Shown in pieces: positions 1 through 10,158 of a stretch of 64,000 bases of DNA. The notes under the pieces were generated by a model that did not search any database, had not been told where the DNA came from, and saw only the letters and a list, made by a program, of their open reading frames with translations. Location: NCBI GenBank assembly GCA_017590115.1, contig JAGGNK010007559.1:1364620-1428619 (forward strand). The letters are read 5' to 3'. The stretch is from Montifringilla adamsi. Its lineage: Eukaryota > Chordata > Aves > Passeriformes > Passeridae. The translations under genes and the position numbers were made by a program. Numbering within the stretch: the first letter of the stretch is position 1; each line of letters opens with the position of its first letter.

Positions 1-520
1 CCGGCAGCCCGGCGGTGACTCAGGGCGCAGGAACGGCTCTGGGGATGCCAACAACGAGCGGGCTCTCCCTCTCTCCCTCTCTCCCTCTCTCTCTCTCGGC
101 CCGTGCCGTGCCGGGGCTGGGAAGGCGCAGGCGGCTGCGGTTTGCAGGGCAGGGCGGGGACACCAACCCCAAGCGAGGCTTTGCACGCAAAGGAACAATA
201 ATCCCATTATGAGCCCCGCGGCGAGCGCGGCTGGAGCCGCTCGCGGTGCGAGATGCGCGCCCGGGGTGGATCGCGGCACCTGAGTCACTGCCTGGAAAGG
301 GATGGATTTCACCTCCCGCCCCTCCCTCGGCACGGCAACAATCCCGACCTGCAGACAGAATAAATGACTTCTATTCTTCGTGCGCGGCTTTGTTGGGCTT
401 GGCAGCCGCGCCGCAATTAAAGCCGAGCCGCTGGTGCTCGCCTCCCGATGCTCCCGTGCCCCTCGCAGCCCTCCCGTGCCCCAGTCCCTCCCTGGAGGGG
501 CCGCGTTCCTCCTTCCCGAA
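1..520. promoter_or_regulatory. CpG-rich left edge, possible part of a CpG island
   Basis: CpG dinucleotides are dense at 1-60, 205-290 and 375-520 compared with the DNA that follows. Perfect AP-1 sites lie at 16-22 (TGACTCA) and 281-287 (TGAGTCA). No TATA box or convincing initiator is seen. The island may continue left of the window, so it could belong to a gene outside it. The promoter reading is inference from composition only. Confidence 0.35.
63..97. repeat. CT-rich microsatellite
   Basis: A pure pyrimidine tract of CTCTCCCT and CT units about 35 bases long. Confidence 0.9.
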
Positions 521-636
521 CCAGCCTGGCCCTGGGGAGTGGGGGGAACGCAGGGGATTTCGGCTCAGGGTGTGCTTTTGCCAGGGCAGATGTTGTGTGT
601 GGGGTTATTGAGTTTGGAGAAGAGATTTTGGAGAAT

Positions 637-962
637 CCCAGAATGGTTTGGGTTGGGAGGGATCTTAAATCCCATCCGGTGCCACCATCCCATGGGCAGG
701 GACACCTTCCACTGTCCCAGGCTGCTCCAGTCTGGCCTTGGACACTGCCAGGGATCCAGGGGCAGCCCCAGCTGCTCTGGGAATTCCATCCCAGCTAGGA
801 ATTCCTAATTCCCACTATCTCACCTAACCCTGCCCTCTGGCAGTGGGAGCCATTCCCTGTGTCTTGTCCCTCCATGCCTTGTCCCCCGTCCCTCTTTAGG
901 CCCTGGAAGGGGCTTGAGGTCTCCTCAGACTCTTCTCTTTTCCAGGCTGAGCAATCCCAACT
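637..962 (-). mobile_element. CR1 LINE, 3' fragment
   Basis: The left end reads AGAATGGTTTGGGTTGG, the reverse complement of the CR1 3' end. It continues through the diagnostic segments around GGGCAGGGACACCTTCCACT, the CCAGGGATCCAGGGGCAG block, the CCCTGCCCTCTGGCAGTGGG block and the final CTCTTTTCCAGGCTGAGCAA block. It is 5'-truncated and lies in reverse orientation, as is usual for avian CR1. No reverse-transcriptase coding region remains. Confidence 0.93.
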
Positions 963-1889
963 TTTAATTTAATTCCAGTTATTTTTCAGGTATTTATTGG
1001 CTCTCTCTCAGCAGGTTTGTTTAGTCTTGCATGGTCAACCAGCCCTTGAACAGCTCTGTGCTGGATTCCTGGGATTGCAGCTCATGGATGAGCTCCTGCT
1101 TCCCTTTTTCCTGGTTGTTTTACCTAAAGTGCTTCATTTTCACTGTGCCACCTCAGGGGAATGTTCTCCATGTGCTTCCTTAGGAGCTGTGTGAGGTGGG
1201 AAAGGTCAAATCCCATCGGTCCCAGAAAGATTCCAACTCCACATCTTCAACCCACAGGGTTGTTCCTAATAGGAAAAGAGGGAAAATCCCCCTCTGTGGG
1301 ATCTGCAGCTGGCCCAGCTCCCATTTTAGTGCCTCATTTCTTCTTGTGAGGCTTTTACAGCAATGCAGGGTTTGTGTGAGAACAGGGGGAAAACATTCCT
1401 GGTACGGCCTTGGTTGAGATTTCTGGGAAGTGTTTTTTGTGCCTCATAATCCTACCAGGGGGATCTCCAGAGCAGGAAATGGAGCCTGAAGGTTTATTTT
1501 AATATAATCTTACAAAATGCTGATGATAACTGAAAAGCTTTTGTGTCCAGGGCTGGTTCCTGGGGGAGGAATTGTTTCAACCTCTGGCTGGTGCCTCTCG
1601 TGTTCCTGCAGGAACAAGGAAAACGTTCCTGACCGGAGCTTCCAGCTCGTCTCACACGATCCCTCTGCTGTGCCTGGAGCAGAAACAAACCCGGCTGGAA
1701 ACGGGGTGGGGGGGAAGAGAACCCTGGATCTGCTCTCCTTTGGCTGCAGAATCATTTCCCTACCATAAAATCACCAGCAGGAGCCAAGGGAAGATGAGGT
1801 CATAGGGAAAAACACGGCTTGGGAAACAATGGAGGGAGGTGCTGGTAACGGCTGGGGTGGGGATGTCCCACAGCCCGCGGCGTCCCGGG
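963..1889. other. Unassigned single-copy DNA
   Basis: It begins with an AT-richer stretch (961-1010) just beyond the CR1 end. Overlapping short frames occur on both strands around 1500-1800, but none has supporting splice sites or a recognisable domain. Confidence 0.6.
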
Positions 1890-2236
1890 GACCCCCAGCT
1901 CCTCCAGGGACCCCCAACCTCCATCAGGAACCCCAGTTGCCATCAGGAACCCCAACCTCCATCAGGAACCCCCTCTCCAGGATCCCAACTTCACTGGGAC
2001 ACCCAGTTCCCCCAAGACCTTCACCTTCACCAGGATCCCAACTCCACTGGAACTCCCATCTCCTCCAGGATCCCACCTCCATCAGGACCTCCATCTCCTC
2101 CAGGATCCCATCTCCTCTAGGATCCCACCTCCTGCAGGATCCCACCTCCGTCAGGACCCCCAGCTTCTCCAGGATCCCAATCCCATTGGAGCCCCCCATG
2201 TCCTCCAGGACCCCAATCCCACTGGAGCCCCCCATC
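1890..2236. repeat. Degenerate minisatellite (CCAGGATCCCA / CATCAGGA type)
   Basis: About a dozen diverged units of roughly 25-35 bases alternate blocks such as CTCCAGGATCCCA and CTCCATCAGGACCCC. The array leaves Pro/Ser/Ile-rich open frames on the plus strand and Gly/Trp/Glu-rich ones on the minus strand. I read these as repeat by-products, not proteins. Confidence 0.85.
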
Positions 2237-4089
2237 CTGCCATTCCAGTGCTGCTCCCCCCACTCTGTGGAGGACACACCATCAGCATTCCCAAAATTTT
2301 TTGTTCCCCTTTCCTTCCCAAGGTTCCCCCTTCTTCCCAAGGAGGAACTGGAGCATCCCAGTTCCTCCCACCCTGATGTGTCAGGCCAGGCTGGCAGCAG
2401 GGGCAGGAGTGAGGTTGGATTTCAAACACAAATCATGTCTCACAACATATTTGGCTTTTTCCTTTCCTTTCCCACGTCTAATTTATCCCAGCTCATCTCT
2501 GCTGGTGGATGGACACAAATCCAGGAGGATCTGCTGGTCCTTTCCCTGAAATCCAGCATTGCTGGTGTAACCCTGGAGGTCAGACAGCCCCAGGAATTTG
2601 GGGAATATCTCTGAAATCTTGTCTTGGTGAGGATTTCATCAAATCCCTCCTGTTTTGGGTGGAGAGAAAATCCTTTGGAGAGCAGGGAGATGAATGCTGA
2701 CACCAAGGAGCCCCCGGGGCCTCCCGAGTCATTAAACAAATTAAGTGTTAGCAGGAGGAGGCCCCTGTGATTGCGTGTGAAACCCCCGGGGGCTCGGTAA
2801 TTGCTCTTCAGCTCTGGTGGGTGGAAGAGACAAAGAGATTTGGGGGGATTTTGGGGAGATTTTGGGGATTTTTCCTCCCCTGGCACAGCCAGCAGCAGCT
2901 CCAGCTCTTTTTAGATTCATGGAGTGCTCGGAGATTCGGCTGTGCTGGAGCAGAGCCTGGGATGAGCTGGGATGAGGTCCCTGTCCCCGGGGGAGGTGTG
3001 GGAGAGCTCCCAGTCCTGCCCAGTGCGCTCCAGTTCTCTCATGGACCCCAGCTCCCAATCCACGGCCTCTGCCACCGCTCCCAGCTCTGCCAGGCTCCAG
3101 AGGAACATTCCCATTTCATTGGAGATGTTTTTCCCTCTGAGAAGGTGACCAGAGCCACCTCCCCCCAAAAAACCCGCCTGGGCTATCCGAGCTCCCGTGG
3201 CTTCAGAGAGGTGTGAAAATCCCGAATTCCGGTTTCCAGGGTTGCCTGTGCTCAGCAGGATGAGAGCCCATGAGGAGAAGCATCGGGAGCCTCCACGGGA
3301 ATCCTCAGCTCTAGTTTTCCCAAGCTCCCTGTGCCCAGCAGCTCTGCTTGGGATATTCCTTCGGGATACCAACCCTTTGAATTATCAGCTGATCAGCACT
3401 TCTCAGATCAGGATATCTGATAATCCCAGCGGGAAATATCCCTGCTGCTGGAATGCCACCAGCCAGGAGGGGATGATGGCACTTCCACAGTCAAAAGGCA
3501 TCCAAATGATTTGATTTGATGATTTAATACAGCCAGGACCAGCTCCACAGTGCTGCTTGCAGGGATTCCCACGGGGAGGGGGATGCAGAGAGCCCCGTGG
3601 GGGAGGTGGGAACTGTCCGAGGGGAGGCTGAGATTCCTTCCCTGGTGGGGGTGGCTTCCCTCTGCTCTTTTTCCCTTTCCCTCCCCCTCTCCCTGAAGCT
3701 GTCCCAAACAAGTGCTGCCTTCTGGCTCGGCCTTTCCCAGCTGCACAAAGGCTGCCTTGTGCCTCTGAGCTCCAGATGTTCCTCATCCCACAAAAACTCC
3801 AGCACCAGGTACCTGTTCCCCTGGAGCACCGGCTGGCCTGGCAGGGAGCTCCGTATTCTGGTCCCAGAAATATTCAGCTTTTTATTCTGGCTCTAATTGT
3901 GGTTCTCCCTTGGGATCTCACAGAGGTGTCAGGAATTCCCTCTCCTGTGGGCTCAGGGCTGGGCAGGGAGGTGCCTCCCACCTTGGGGACACAGGTTGGG
4001 GACAGGCTGGACCCCACCCTTTCCATGCAGTAGGTGAGCCCAGGAGCTGCACAAATCCTGGGGGTCGGGCTCTTGTCCCAGGTAACAAA
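2237..4089. other. Unassigned DNA with a G-run cluster
   Basis: At 2838-2871 four or more G runs are separated by ATTTT or AGATTTT, which could form a G-quadruplex on the plus strand. The sequence at 2700-2780 is AT-richer with a TTAAACAAATTAAG core. The remainder shows nothing assignable. Confidence 0.5.
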
Positions 4090-4329
4090 TGATGGGACAA
4101 TGGGAAACATGCTCAGGTTGCACCAGTGGAGGTTGAGGTTGGATATTGGGAAGGACTCCATGGGAAGTGTTGTCCAGCCCTGCACTGGTACTGGAGACCC
4201 CATCCCTGAAGGGATTGAAAACTGTGTGGATGTGGCACTTGGGGACAGGGCCAGTGGTGGCACTGGCAGTGCTGAGGGAAGTTGGACTGGGTGATCTTAG
4301 GGGGCTTTTCCAACCTATTCTGTAATTCC
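4090..4329 (+). mobile_element. CR1 LINE, 3' fragment
   Basis: Forward CR1 3' region: a GGTTGAGGTTGGATATTGGG start, a central ACCCCATCCCTGAAGGGATT segment, a GATGTGGCACTTGGGGACAG segment, then TTGGACTGGGTGATCTTAG and TTTTCCAACCTATTCTGTAATTC at the terminus. The element has lost its coding part. Confidence 0.92.
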
Positions 4330-4957
4330 AGGGACACCTTTCTCCCCAAAATCTGGGGGAGGTGAGGGATGAAGGGACACAGGGGCTGTTTTCCATGGAA
4401 GGGATGGTGCAGGAGCAGGTGAAGGACGTGGTGATGGCCAGGGCAGGACCTGGGGCTCACCTGGCCACGGCAGCACCTGAATACCGCTGGGCTGGAGTAG
4501 GCTCTCGATCTTTGGGATCCAGGGTGGGAATCCAGGGAGCAGCTCCACCCTCTCCTGCAGGGACAGGTCACCGCGGGGCTCTCCTGGCCGGGAGCGGGGA
4601 GTGACACCTGGAAAACGCTCCCCAGCCCCCGCAGCGCCTCATTCTCCTGGGAAACGCGCCGGGGGCAGGAGCAGGGAAAGGCTCCGGAGCAGGGAATGGC
4701 TCGGGTGGGGAGCAGATCCCGCCCCGCAGCCCGGGCACAGAAACCCCTCTCTGTGGAGGACAAGCGCCTCTCTGTCCCCTCTGTATTCTCTTCCCTTTAA
4801 TAATCGTCCCCTTTTGTCCCCACACATTTCCCTCCGTGCCATTGTCCCCCTGCTCCCTCAGCCCATCCCAGCCCAGGAGCTGCTCCCGGGGCCACCTGTT
4901 TTTTCCAAGTCCTTTTCCAAGACACCTGATGTATTTATTTTCATTGCCGGTTTGTTT

Positions 4958-4959
<2 letters not shown>
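4330..4959. other. Unassigned DNA, mildly CpG-rich centre
   Basis: CpG is moderately raised between 4565 and 4740, without TATA, CCAAT or initiator motifs. The stretch ends in an AT-rich run-up to the poly(T) tract. Confidence 0.45.

Positions 4960-5015
<56 letters not shown>
4960..5015. repeat. Poly(T) homopolymer of 56 bases
   Basis: An uninterrupted run of T follows a short T-rich lead-in. It could be the poly(A) tail of a minus-strand retrocopy, but the flanking sequence shows no recognisable gene or SINE body and no clear target-site duplication. Its exact length is probably uncertain in the assembly. Confidence 0.9.
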
Positions 5016-5017
<2 letters not shown>

Positions 5018-5044
5018 GGTCTATTAAGTTGATTCCTCCTTCCC

Positions 5045-5150
5045 GTGCCCTGGGAGCCGCGGTTAATGAGTAACCACAGCGAGCTCCGAGGCAGCTGCCT
5101 CACACAAACCGACCGAGACTTTTTTGGAGCTGCATAAGGGAACGTTTGTT
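5045..5150. promoter_or_regulatory. Candidate conserved non-coding island
   Basis: Mixed-composition sequence with few simple-repeat words holds a GCGGTTAATGAGTAACC core (homeodomain-type TTAAT plus an AP-1-like GAGTAAC) and CAGCTG E-boxes near 5093. It contrasts with the G/C-runny surroundings. Conservation is inferred from texture only. Confidence 0.25.
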
Positions 5151-5836
5151 CTGCAGCCTCTCAATGGATCCTTGTGCAGGAGGCAAGGAGTGTGGGGAGA
5201 GAAAGGGAGAGACACTAAATCACTGCCCTCCTCCTCGGAGCAGAGCTCAGAGCTCAGCCCGTGTGGCTGCTGGTGCCTTTTCCTCAGAGGTGGGGGCTGA
5301 GTTCGGTGGGTTCAGAGCCGGTGGGTTCAGAGCCGAGCACACTTTTAGGGATTTTTTAGCTTTAAGGCTCCTTTTAAGTGGCTTAAGGATCAAACACTGA
5401 GCCCATCCAGACACTGGTGTGGCAGGAACTGGGATTTTCGGTGTCCCTGTCCCACTGAGGAGCAGGTTTGGCTCTTGGGGTTCATCATTTTACCTGTCCC
5501 CTTCCTCTGCTTTGGGTTCATGGTGATTTTGGGGGGGGTTTCTGACATTTGCCGTGGGGTTTGAGGCTGTTTCCCTTCCCTGGCTGATGGGGCAGGGTCT
5601 GGAAGCTCCGTGCTGTGTCCCAGGTGTCCCGTGTGACCTTGGCCATGGCATTTAAACCTCTGTGCCCGTGTCACTGAGCAAACAGGTGACGCTGCGCCTC
5701 TGCTCAGCCCTGCCTTTGTCCTCCTCCTCTCCCAGGCTGCTGGGAAGCTCCTGGAGCCTGGCTTGATCTTGGGAGCAGGCAGAGAATTCGAGGTACCAAA
5801 CTGCTCCTGCGTGGAACGGCTCTCCCTCTCTGTGGC

Positions 5837-6102
5837 TCCATAAAAAGGTTGGGAAATAATTCCAGGAGCATCAAGTCCAACCTCCATCAAACACCCCCCT
5901 GTCAACCAGAGCTGGTGGAGAAGAGCCACCTGTGCTCCTTTCTGAGGGACGGGGACTCCCCCAGTGCCCTGGGCAGCCCCTTGCAGTGCCTGGCTGCTCC
6001 TGCAGGGCAGGAATTTTGGAACATCTACCCGGAGCCTCCCTGGTACAGCTCGAGGCTGTTTCCTGTCCCTGTTCCCAGGAGCTGATCCCACCTCACCCGC
6101 TC
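5837..6102 (-). mobile_element. CR1 LINE, 3' fragment of a different subfamily
   Basis: The left end reads AAAAAGGTTGGGAAATAATTCC then AGCATCAAGTCCAACCTCC, the reverse complement of the GGTTGGACTTGATGATC-type CR1 terminus. CCCTGTCAACCAGAGC, GGGACGGGGACTCC and CTGGGCAGCCCCTTGCAGTGCC segments follow. It differs from the GGGCAGGGACACC group seen at 637. Truncated and non-coding. Confidence 0.9.
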
Positions 6103-7137
6103 TGCTCGGGATCTGAGGGGCTCAGACCCCAGGGCTGGCGCTGGCAGCAGATCCTCCCCGTGTTCCTGGGACAGTCCCAAACTGGGACTGCTCTGTGTCC
6201 CTTTGTCCCCGGAGCACAGAGGGATGTGGAGGGGACAGGAGTGTCCCCAAGGGTTCCCCATCCCTGCTCCAGCTCCCAGCCTGGCCCCAGTGCTCCTTCC
6301 CAGGCCTGTGGGCCAGGCTGGGATCCAGCACCAGGCAAGAGCTAAAAACACAGAACCACATTTTCCTCCTCTTTTACAAACCTCAACTTTGGGGCTTGGG
6401 TTTAGTTTTATTTTTCTTTTTTCTTTTTTAATTTGGGGATTGGCTGCAGTTTTGGGGAAAGATTGGGGCTGTTTGTGTTTTACCTGCCACAGCTCCCTGG
6501 AGCAGCAGCTCTTTATTGGCTCCCGCAGCACTTGGCACTCTCAGCACTGGAAAGAAAAAGCTTTTTGTTCCCATATTTCCATATATTTATATGGATTTAA
6601 CTGGGCTGGGGAGGGTATTTGAAGGTCAGAGGACTTGCAGAGGTTACTGTGCTGGCCAGGCCTGGGAACAGGGAACAGCCATCCTGTGGGAACTCATTCC
6701 CAGCTCACCCTTCCCTGTCTCTATATTTTCCCAGTGCTGCCCATCACTAAACACTTTATTTTCTTGTTTCTCTGGGAAAAACCACCAGCAAATTCCACGG
6801 TGTGGATTTATGGATGTGCCATTCCCAAGCTGGGGTGGGAAAATCAACATGAGCAGGGGCTGTGACCCCAAACTGCTCCACAGAGTGTTGGGAGCAACAC
6901 GACCTTGACAGAATTAAGGGTTTTCCTGGCTCCCCGTTCCCAGGGCAGGGCTCCTGTTGCTTCCCAGAGCTTTCCCTGTTTTCCTGGAGGAGTCAACAAC
7001 CCAGTCCTTCCTCCTTGGCAATTCCTGGCCATTGGGAGTTCTGTATCTTGGGAAGATTCTGCTGGAGAAGAACCAGCCCATCCTCCTGGTGGTCTCCTTG
7101 GGAGCCCCAAAACCATCCCTGGAGTGAGGAACAAGAC
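6103..7137. other. Unassigned DNA
   Basis: An AT-rich core occurs at 6380-6440 (TTTTATTTTTCTTTTTTC type) and another at 6555-6600 containing ATATTTCCATATATTTATATGG. No repeat family or exon is recognised. Confidence 0.5.
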
Positions 7138-7335
7138 TTCCCTTCCCAGGAAACCCTCTTCCCTTCCCAGCAAAACGAGGAAAGCCCTTTTTCCAGGAAA
7201 ACCCTCTTCCCTTCCCATCAAAACCCTCTTCCCTTCCCAGGAAAACACTTTTCCCAGGAAAACGCTCTTCCCTTTTTCCCTTTCCTTCAAACCTCTCTTC
7301 CCTTCCCAGCAGAAACCTTTCCCCTTTCCCTGGCC
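7138..7335. repeat. Degenerate minisatellite (CTCTTCCCTTCCCAGGAAAAC)
   Basis: About eight units of 20-27 bases are built on CCCTCTTCCCTTCCCAGGAAA, with a pyrimidine/purine strand asymmetry. The array produces Phe/Pro/Ser frames on the plus strand and Gly/Lys/Arg frames on the minus strand. Confidence 0.87.
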
Positions 7336-7429
7336 CTTGCACTGAGGATTTCCTCCCTTCAAAGCTCCCCCAAAACTCAGCTCCAGCAGATCCAGTGGCC
7401 ACATTCCCATGTTGGATTTGATATTTGCA

Positions 7430-7486
7430 GGGTGGACTTGATGATCTCGGAGGTTTTTTCCAGCCTGGATAATCCTGGGATTCTGT
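7430..7486 (+). mobile_element. Short CR1 3' terminus
   Basis: GGTGGACTTGATGATCTCGG, then a TTTTTTCCAGCCTGGAT segment, ending GGGATTCTGTG. This is the last ~55 bases of a CR1-type 3' end. Confidence 0.7.
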
Positions 7487-8225
7487 GCTCCCTACACCAC
7501 CAGGGAGCTGCAGATCCCTGGAGGATAAAGGATGATTCCAGCTGCTCCCAGTGGATTTTTCACGCCTTGGGAACATCTGGCCGCCATCCTCCCACCCCCA
7601 GGCTCTTCATTCCCTGCTCCATGGGCAATCCTGCTCCTCCCCTGCCCACCCCGCCCGCCCCAGCATTCCAGGGCTTTTCCCTGTGGCTCAGGAATGCGGG
7701 GCAGGAATGCTGTGCTCTCCAAGGAGCCAGGAAGGGGCACGGCTGGCACTTCCCACAATGCCTGCGTGTTTGCAGGGCCGGGAATGCTGCCTCACCTGGA
7801 GCTGAATCCCGTTCCGGCATCTCCCGACACCTTCCAGCGTCGTGGAGGCACCGCCGGGGCTGGGATCATCCCAGAAATCAGCATTGGGATCCTCTGGGAA
7901 CGAGTCCTGCAGCTTTCCATGGGAATTTCTGCTCCTTTGGGGGTCTCTGAGCAGCACCCAGGGGCTGTTGTGGTCCCTTACACCCTCAGAGGGTGACACA
8001 AAAGCTGTGGCACAGCCTTTTTGGCTCCAGGGTTTCTTTTGGGAGATGATGTCTGACAGCTCTGTGTCCTGTGGGCTCGTGGCTCTGAAGGAAATGCCAC
8101 CAAAAAAAGGGAGTAAAACTTTGGAATTCAATTCCAAAAAGGGAAATTTGCCTTTGGAAATCCTGGACATCCAATCCCATGGCTCTGTGAGCCCTCTGGA
8201 CACCCAGCTCAGGTGGTGCTGGATC
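7487..8225. other. Unassigned DNA
   Basis: Nothing assignable. The 8095-8165 part is A-rich (CACCAAAAAAAGGGAG). The open frame running forward from 6862 continues into this stretch but has no support. Confidence 0.5.
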
Positions 8226-8305
8226 AGTGACACTTCCCACTGTCCCAGGCTGCTCCAAGCCTCATCCAACCCAGCCTTGGACATTTCCAGGGATCCAGGA
8301 GCAGG
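8226..8305 (-). mobile_element. CR1 fragment
   Basis: GACACTTCCCACTGTCCCAGGC, then GCTCCAAGCCTCATCCAACC and TTGGACATTTCCAGGGATCCAGGAGCAGG match the internal part of the 637-type CR1 in reverse orientation. The 3' terminus is absent. Confidence 0.75.
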
Positions 8306-8449
8306 ATAAGCTCCATCCCTTGGAGCTTTTTCCCAGCTCTTTCCTCTCTGTGAGCCCCATTCCACCTCTTGCCAAACAGGTTTGAATTTCCAGACCGTGG
8401 TTATGAAAACGCAGCTCAACCCCCTCCTGCACAGCGCTAAAATATGGCT

Positions 8450-8620
8450 TTTTCCCCTTTTTAATATCCCCTAAACGATGACCTTTTCCCTCCTTCAGCA
8501 GGCAGCCAACACAAGCACAACAATGTGATTTGTGCAGCGTTTCAGCTGCGGTTTCTTCAAGAAATTCATCTGCTCTCGAAGCAATTACGGGCAGGGAAGC
8601 ATTTCCACTCCGGCTTCGGG
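8450..8620. promoter_or_regulatory. Candidate conserved non-coding island
   Basis: Balanced-composition sequence containing TTTTTAATATCCCCTAAACG, an ACAATGTG core and GAAGCAATTACGGGC. It lacks the TCCCAGG-type words that fill the flanks. Short frames cross it on both strands, but none shows exon signals. Confidence 0.25.
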
Positions 8621-9044
8621 CCCTGAAAAGTTGCCAGGAGGGATTTTTTGCCTTTCCCTCCTCTCTCCCTCTTGCTCCCTTAGCCCCCCTTGTCCTAAAA
8701 AACTTCTGTGGTTTTGCTACAGCAGCAATTCTGGGATGGTAAATCCCAGCCTGGTGCAGGTGGCAAGGGGCTGGATCCATGTCCCTGTCCCTGCTGGGGT
8801 GGGACATTTCCCACCTGGAGCAGGTTTGTGCAGGATCATCCCCCCTGAGCAGCACCTTCTGCACCTTCCCCTCTGCCACAGCTCCTGAAGGGGACAGCGG
8901 GCATGGTGCCACCCCCTCCTCATGTCTGCTGTGCCCTGCAGGACCTTCCCCACAGCACGTGGGGTTCAGAGGGCACCTGTGGGACACGGCTCCATCCTGC
9001 CGGGTGACTCTGCCAGCACCCAGGGCTGGGGAGAACGGGCCTTA
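8621..9044. other. Unassigned DNA upstream of the 9-kb promoter
   Basis: Ordinary GC-rich sequence with no motif I would defend. Confidence 0.5.
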
Positions 9045-9185
9045 AATGAGCCCCGAAGTCAACAGCACGGTTAATTGCTCATTCATTCCGCGGATGGGTT
9101 AATAATTAAGTTAAATTAATAATTGAGAGAATAATTAAACAAAACAATAAGCCATACCCGGCACGATTGAAGCGCTCGCTGTTCG
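9045..9185. promoter_or_regulatory. AT-rich island with TAAT sites, possible enhancer
   Basis: A dense block of homeodomain-type cores (GTTAATTGC, TTAATAATTAAG, TTAATAATTGAG, AATAATTAAAC) is bounded by CpG-containing sequence. It sits about 400 bases upstream of the TATA promoter at 9541, so it could be a proximal regulatory element. The function is inferred from motif density. Confidence 0.35.
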
Positions 9186-9189
9186 TGCC

Positions 9190-9990
9190 GGGGTTTTGGG
9201 GTTACTCATTCACTTTAGGGCCGCTGTGGCGTCGGGCTGGCTGTGCCAGGGATGCGGCTCCCGGAATCCCGGGGAAAACCGAACTTTTCCAGGCAAAACC
9301 ATCGGCTCTTCCCTCCCTGGACTCTGGAGAGCAACGGGGTCCCGCTGAGGAGCGGAAGCGCCCTGACCCTCGGCTCCTCCCGAACTGCCCGAGCCTTTCC
9401 CGTCCCACGGAGGGACGGACGGACGGACAGAAGGACGGAGAGAGAGAGGGAGGGACAGAAGGGCGGAGGGAGGCGGCTCTAGGCCGGGGGGAGGAACTAC
9501 AAGTCCCGTGAAGCCGCGCCGCCCGCCGCCGCCGCGGGGCTATAAAGGAGGGAATGGCCCGGCAGCCGCAGTCGGAGCATCCCTGGCTGCGGCGGAGCCG
9601 CTCACGCTGCCCATCCCGGCGCTCCCGGGGATATTCCCGGTGGGAGCGGGGCGATACCCGGACTCCCGGAGGCTCTGCAGAAGGAGGATGAGGAGGATGC
9701 CGCTCCGCGCACGGGGGGAGCCGCAGCCCCGGGCGGCTTCGGGCGCTGCCGGCGGAGGTGGAGGTGGAATTGGAGGTGGGTGCCCCGCTCGGCTCGGGGG
9801 ATGCGGGGCTCAGCACGGGGCTCCTGCGCCCCGCACTTGCTGCCGGCACAGGGGGGGCTGTGCCGGGCACTGCGGGTCCCCTCGGTGCCCGCACCCGCTG
9901 TCGCTTCTCCCCCTGTGCCATCTCCTTTGTGTCCCTTCCCCTGCCCGGGGCTCGGGGCTCCGGCCCGGGATGCTCCTGGTGGAGTTTTCT
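9190..9990 (+). promoter_or_regulatory. CpG-island promoter with ACTACAAGTCCC box, TATA box and initiator
   Basis: CpG density is the highest of the first 50 kb. ACTACAAGTCCC at 9496-9507 matches the vertebrate promoter motif ACTACAANTCCC. TATAAAGG occupies 9541-9548, and CGCAGTC around 9568-9574 fits an initiator about 29 bases downstream, predicting transcription from about 9570 to the right. A GGAC-type microsatellite lies just upstream (9411-9432). Motif order and spacing are seen directly. The downstream gene is unknown, because no later exon can be recognised in the window. Confidence 0.6.
9570..9775 (+). other. Candidate first exon of an unidentified transcript
   Basis: From the predicted start near 9570 to a possible splice donor GAG|GTGGGT (intron starting at 9776). 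An ATG at 9688, with a second in-frame ATG at 9697, opens a frame of about 29 codons rich in Arg, Pro, Ala and Gly up to the donor. Unspliced, that frame stays open to 10074. The peptide resembles CpG-island translation and no domain, so the exon may be untranslated or part of a long non-coding RNA. Competing GAG|GTGGA donors lie a few bases upstream. Confidence 0.3.
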
Positions 9991-9993
9991 CCT

Positions 9994-10158
9994 TCTCTCC
10001 AAGGAAAAGCGCTGGTTTCCTTCATCGTTTGCGGTTTATTTTTAAGGTGGGGTTTTTTTTTGGTTTATTTTTAGGGATTTCTCTCCAAGGAAAAGCGCTG
10101 GTTTCATCGTTTGCGGTTTATTTTTAAGGTGGGGTTTTTTTGGTTTATTTTTAGGGAC
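9994..10158. repeat. 86-bp tandem duplication carrying four MEF2-consensus sites
   Basis: Two copies start at 9994 and 10080 (TCTCTCCAAGGAAAAGCGCTGG) and differ by a few short indels. Each copy contains TTATTTTTAA and TTATTTTTAG, both fitting the MEF2 consensus YTAWWWWTAR, at 10036-10045, 10065-10074, 10118-10127 and 10145-10154. Each copy also has TGCGGTTT, a RUNX-type core. The array starts about 425 bases downstream of the predicted transcription start, inside the putative first intron. Confidence 0.85.

Noticed and set aside
2838..2871. G-quadruplex element as a functional site
   Set aside because: G runs are frequent across the window and nothing ties this one to a promoter or transcript.
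6862..7950. 362-codon plus-strand open frame
   Set aside because: Runs through the 7138-7335 minisatellite and a CR1 terminus.
9202..10002. 266-codon minus frame opposite the 9.5-kb promoter
   Set aside because: Arg/Pro/Ser-rich CpG-island shadow; the core promoter motifs point the other way.
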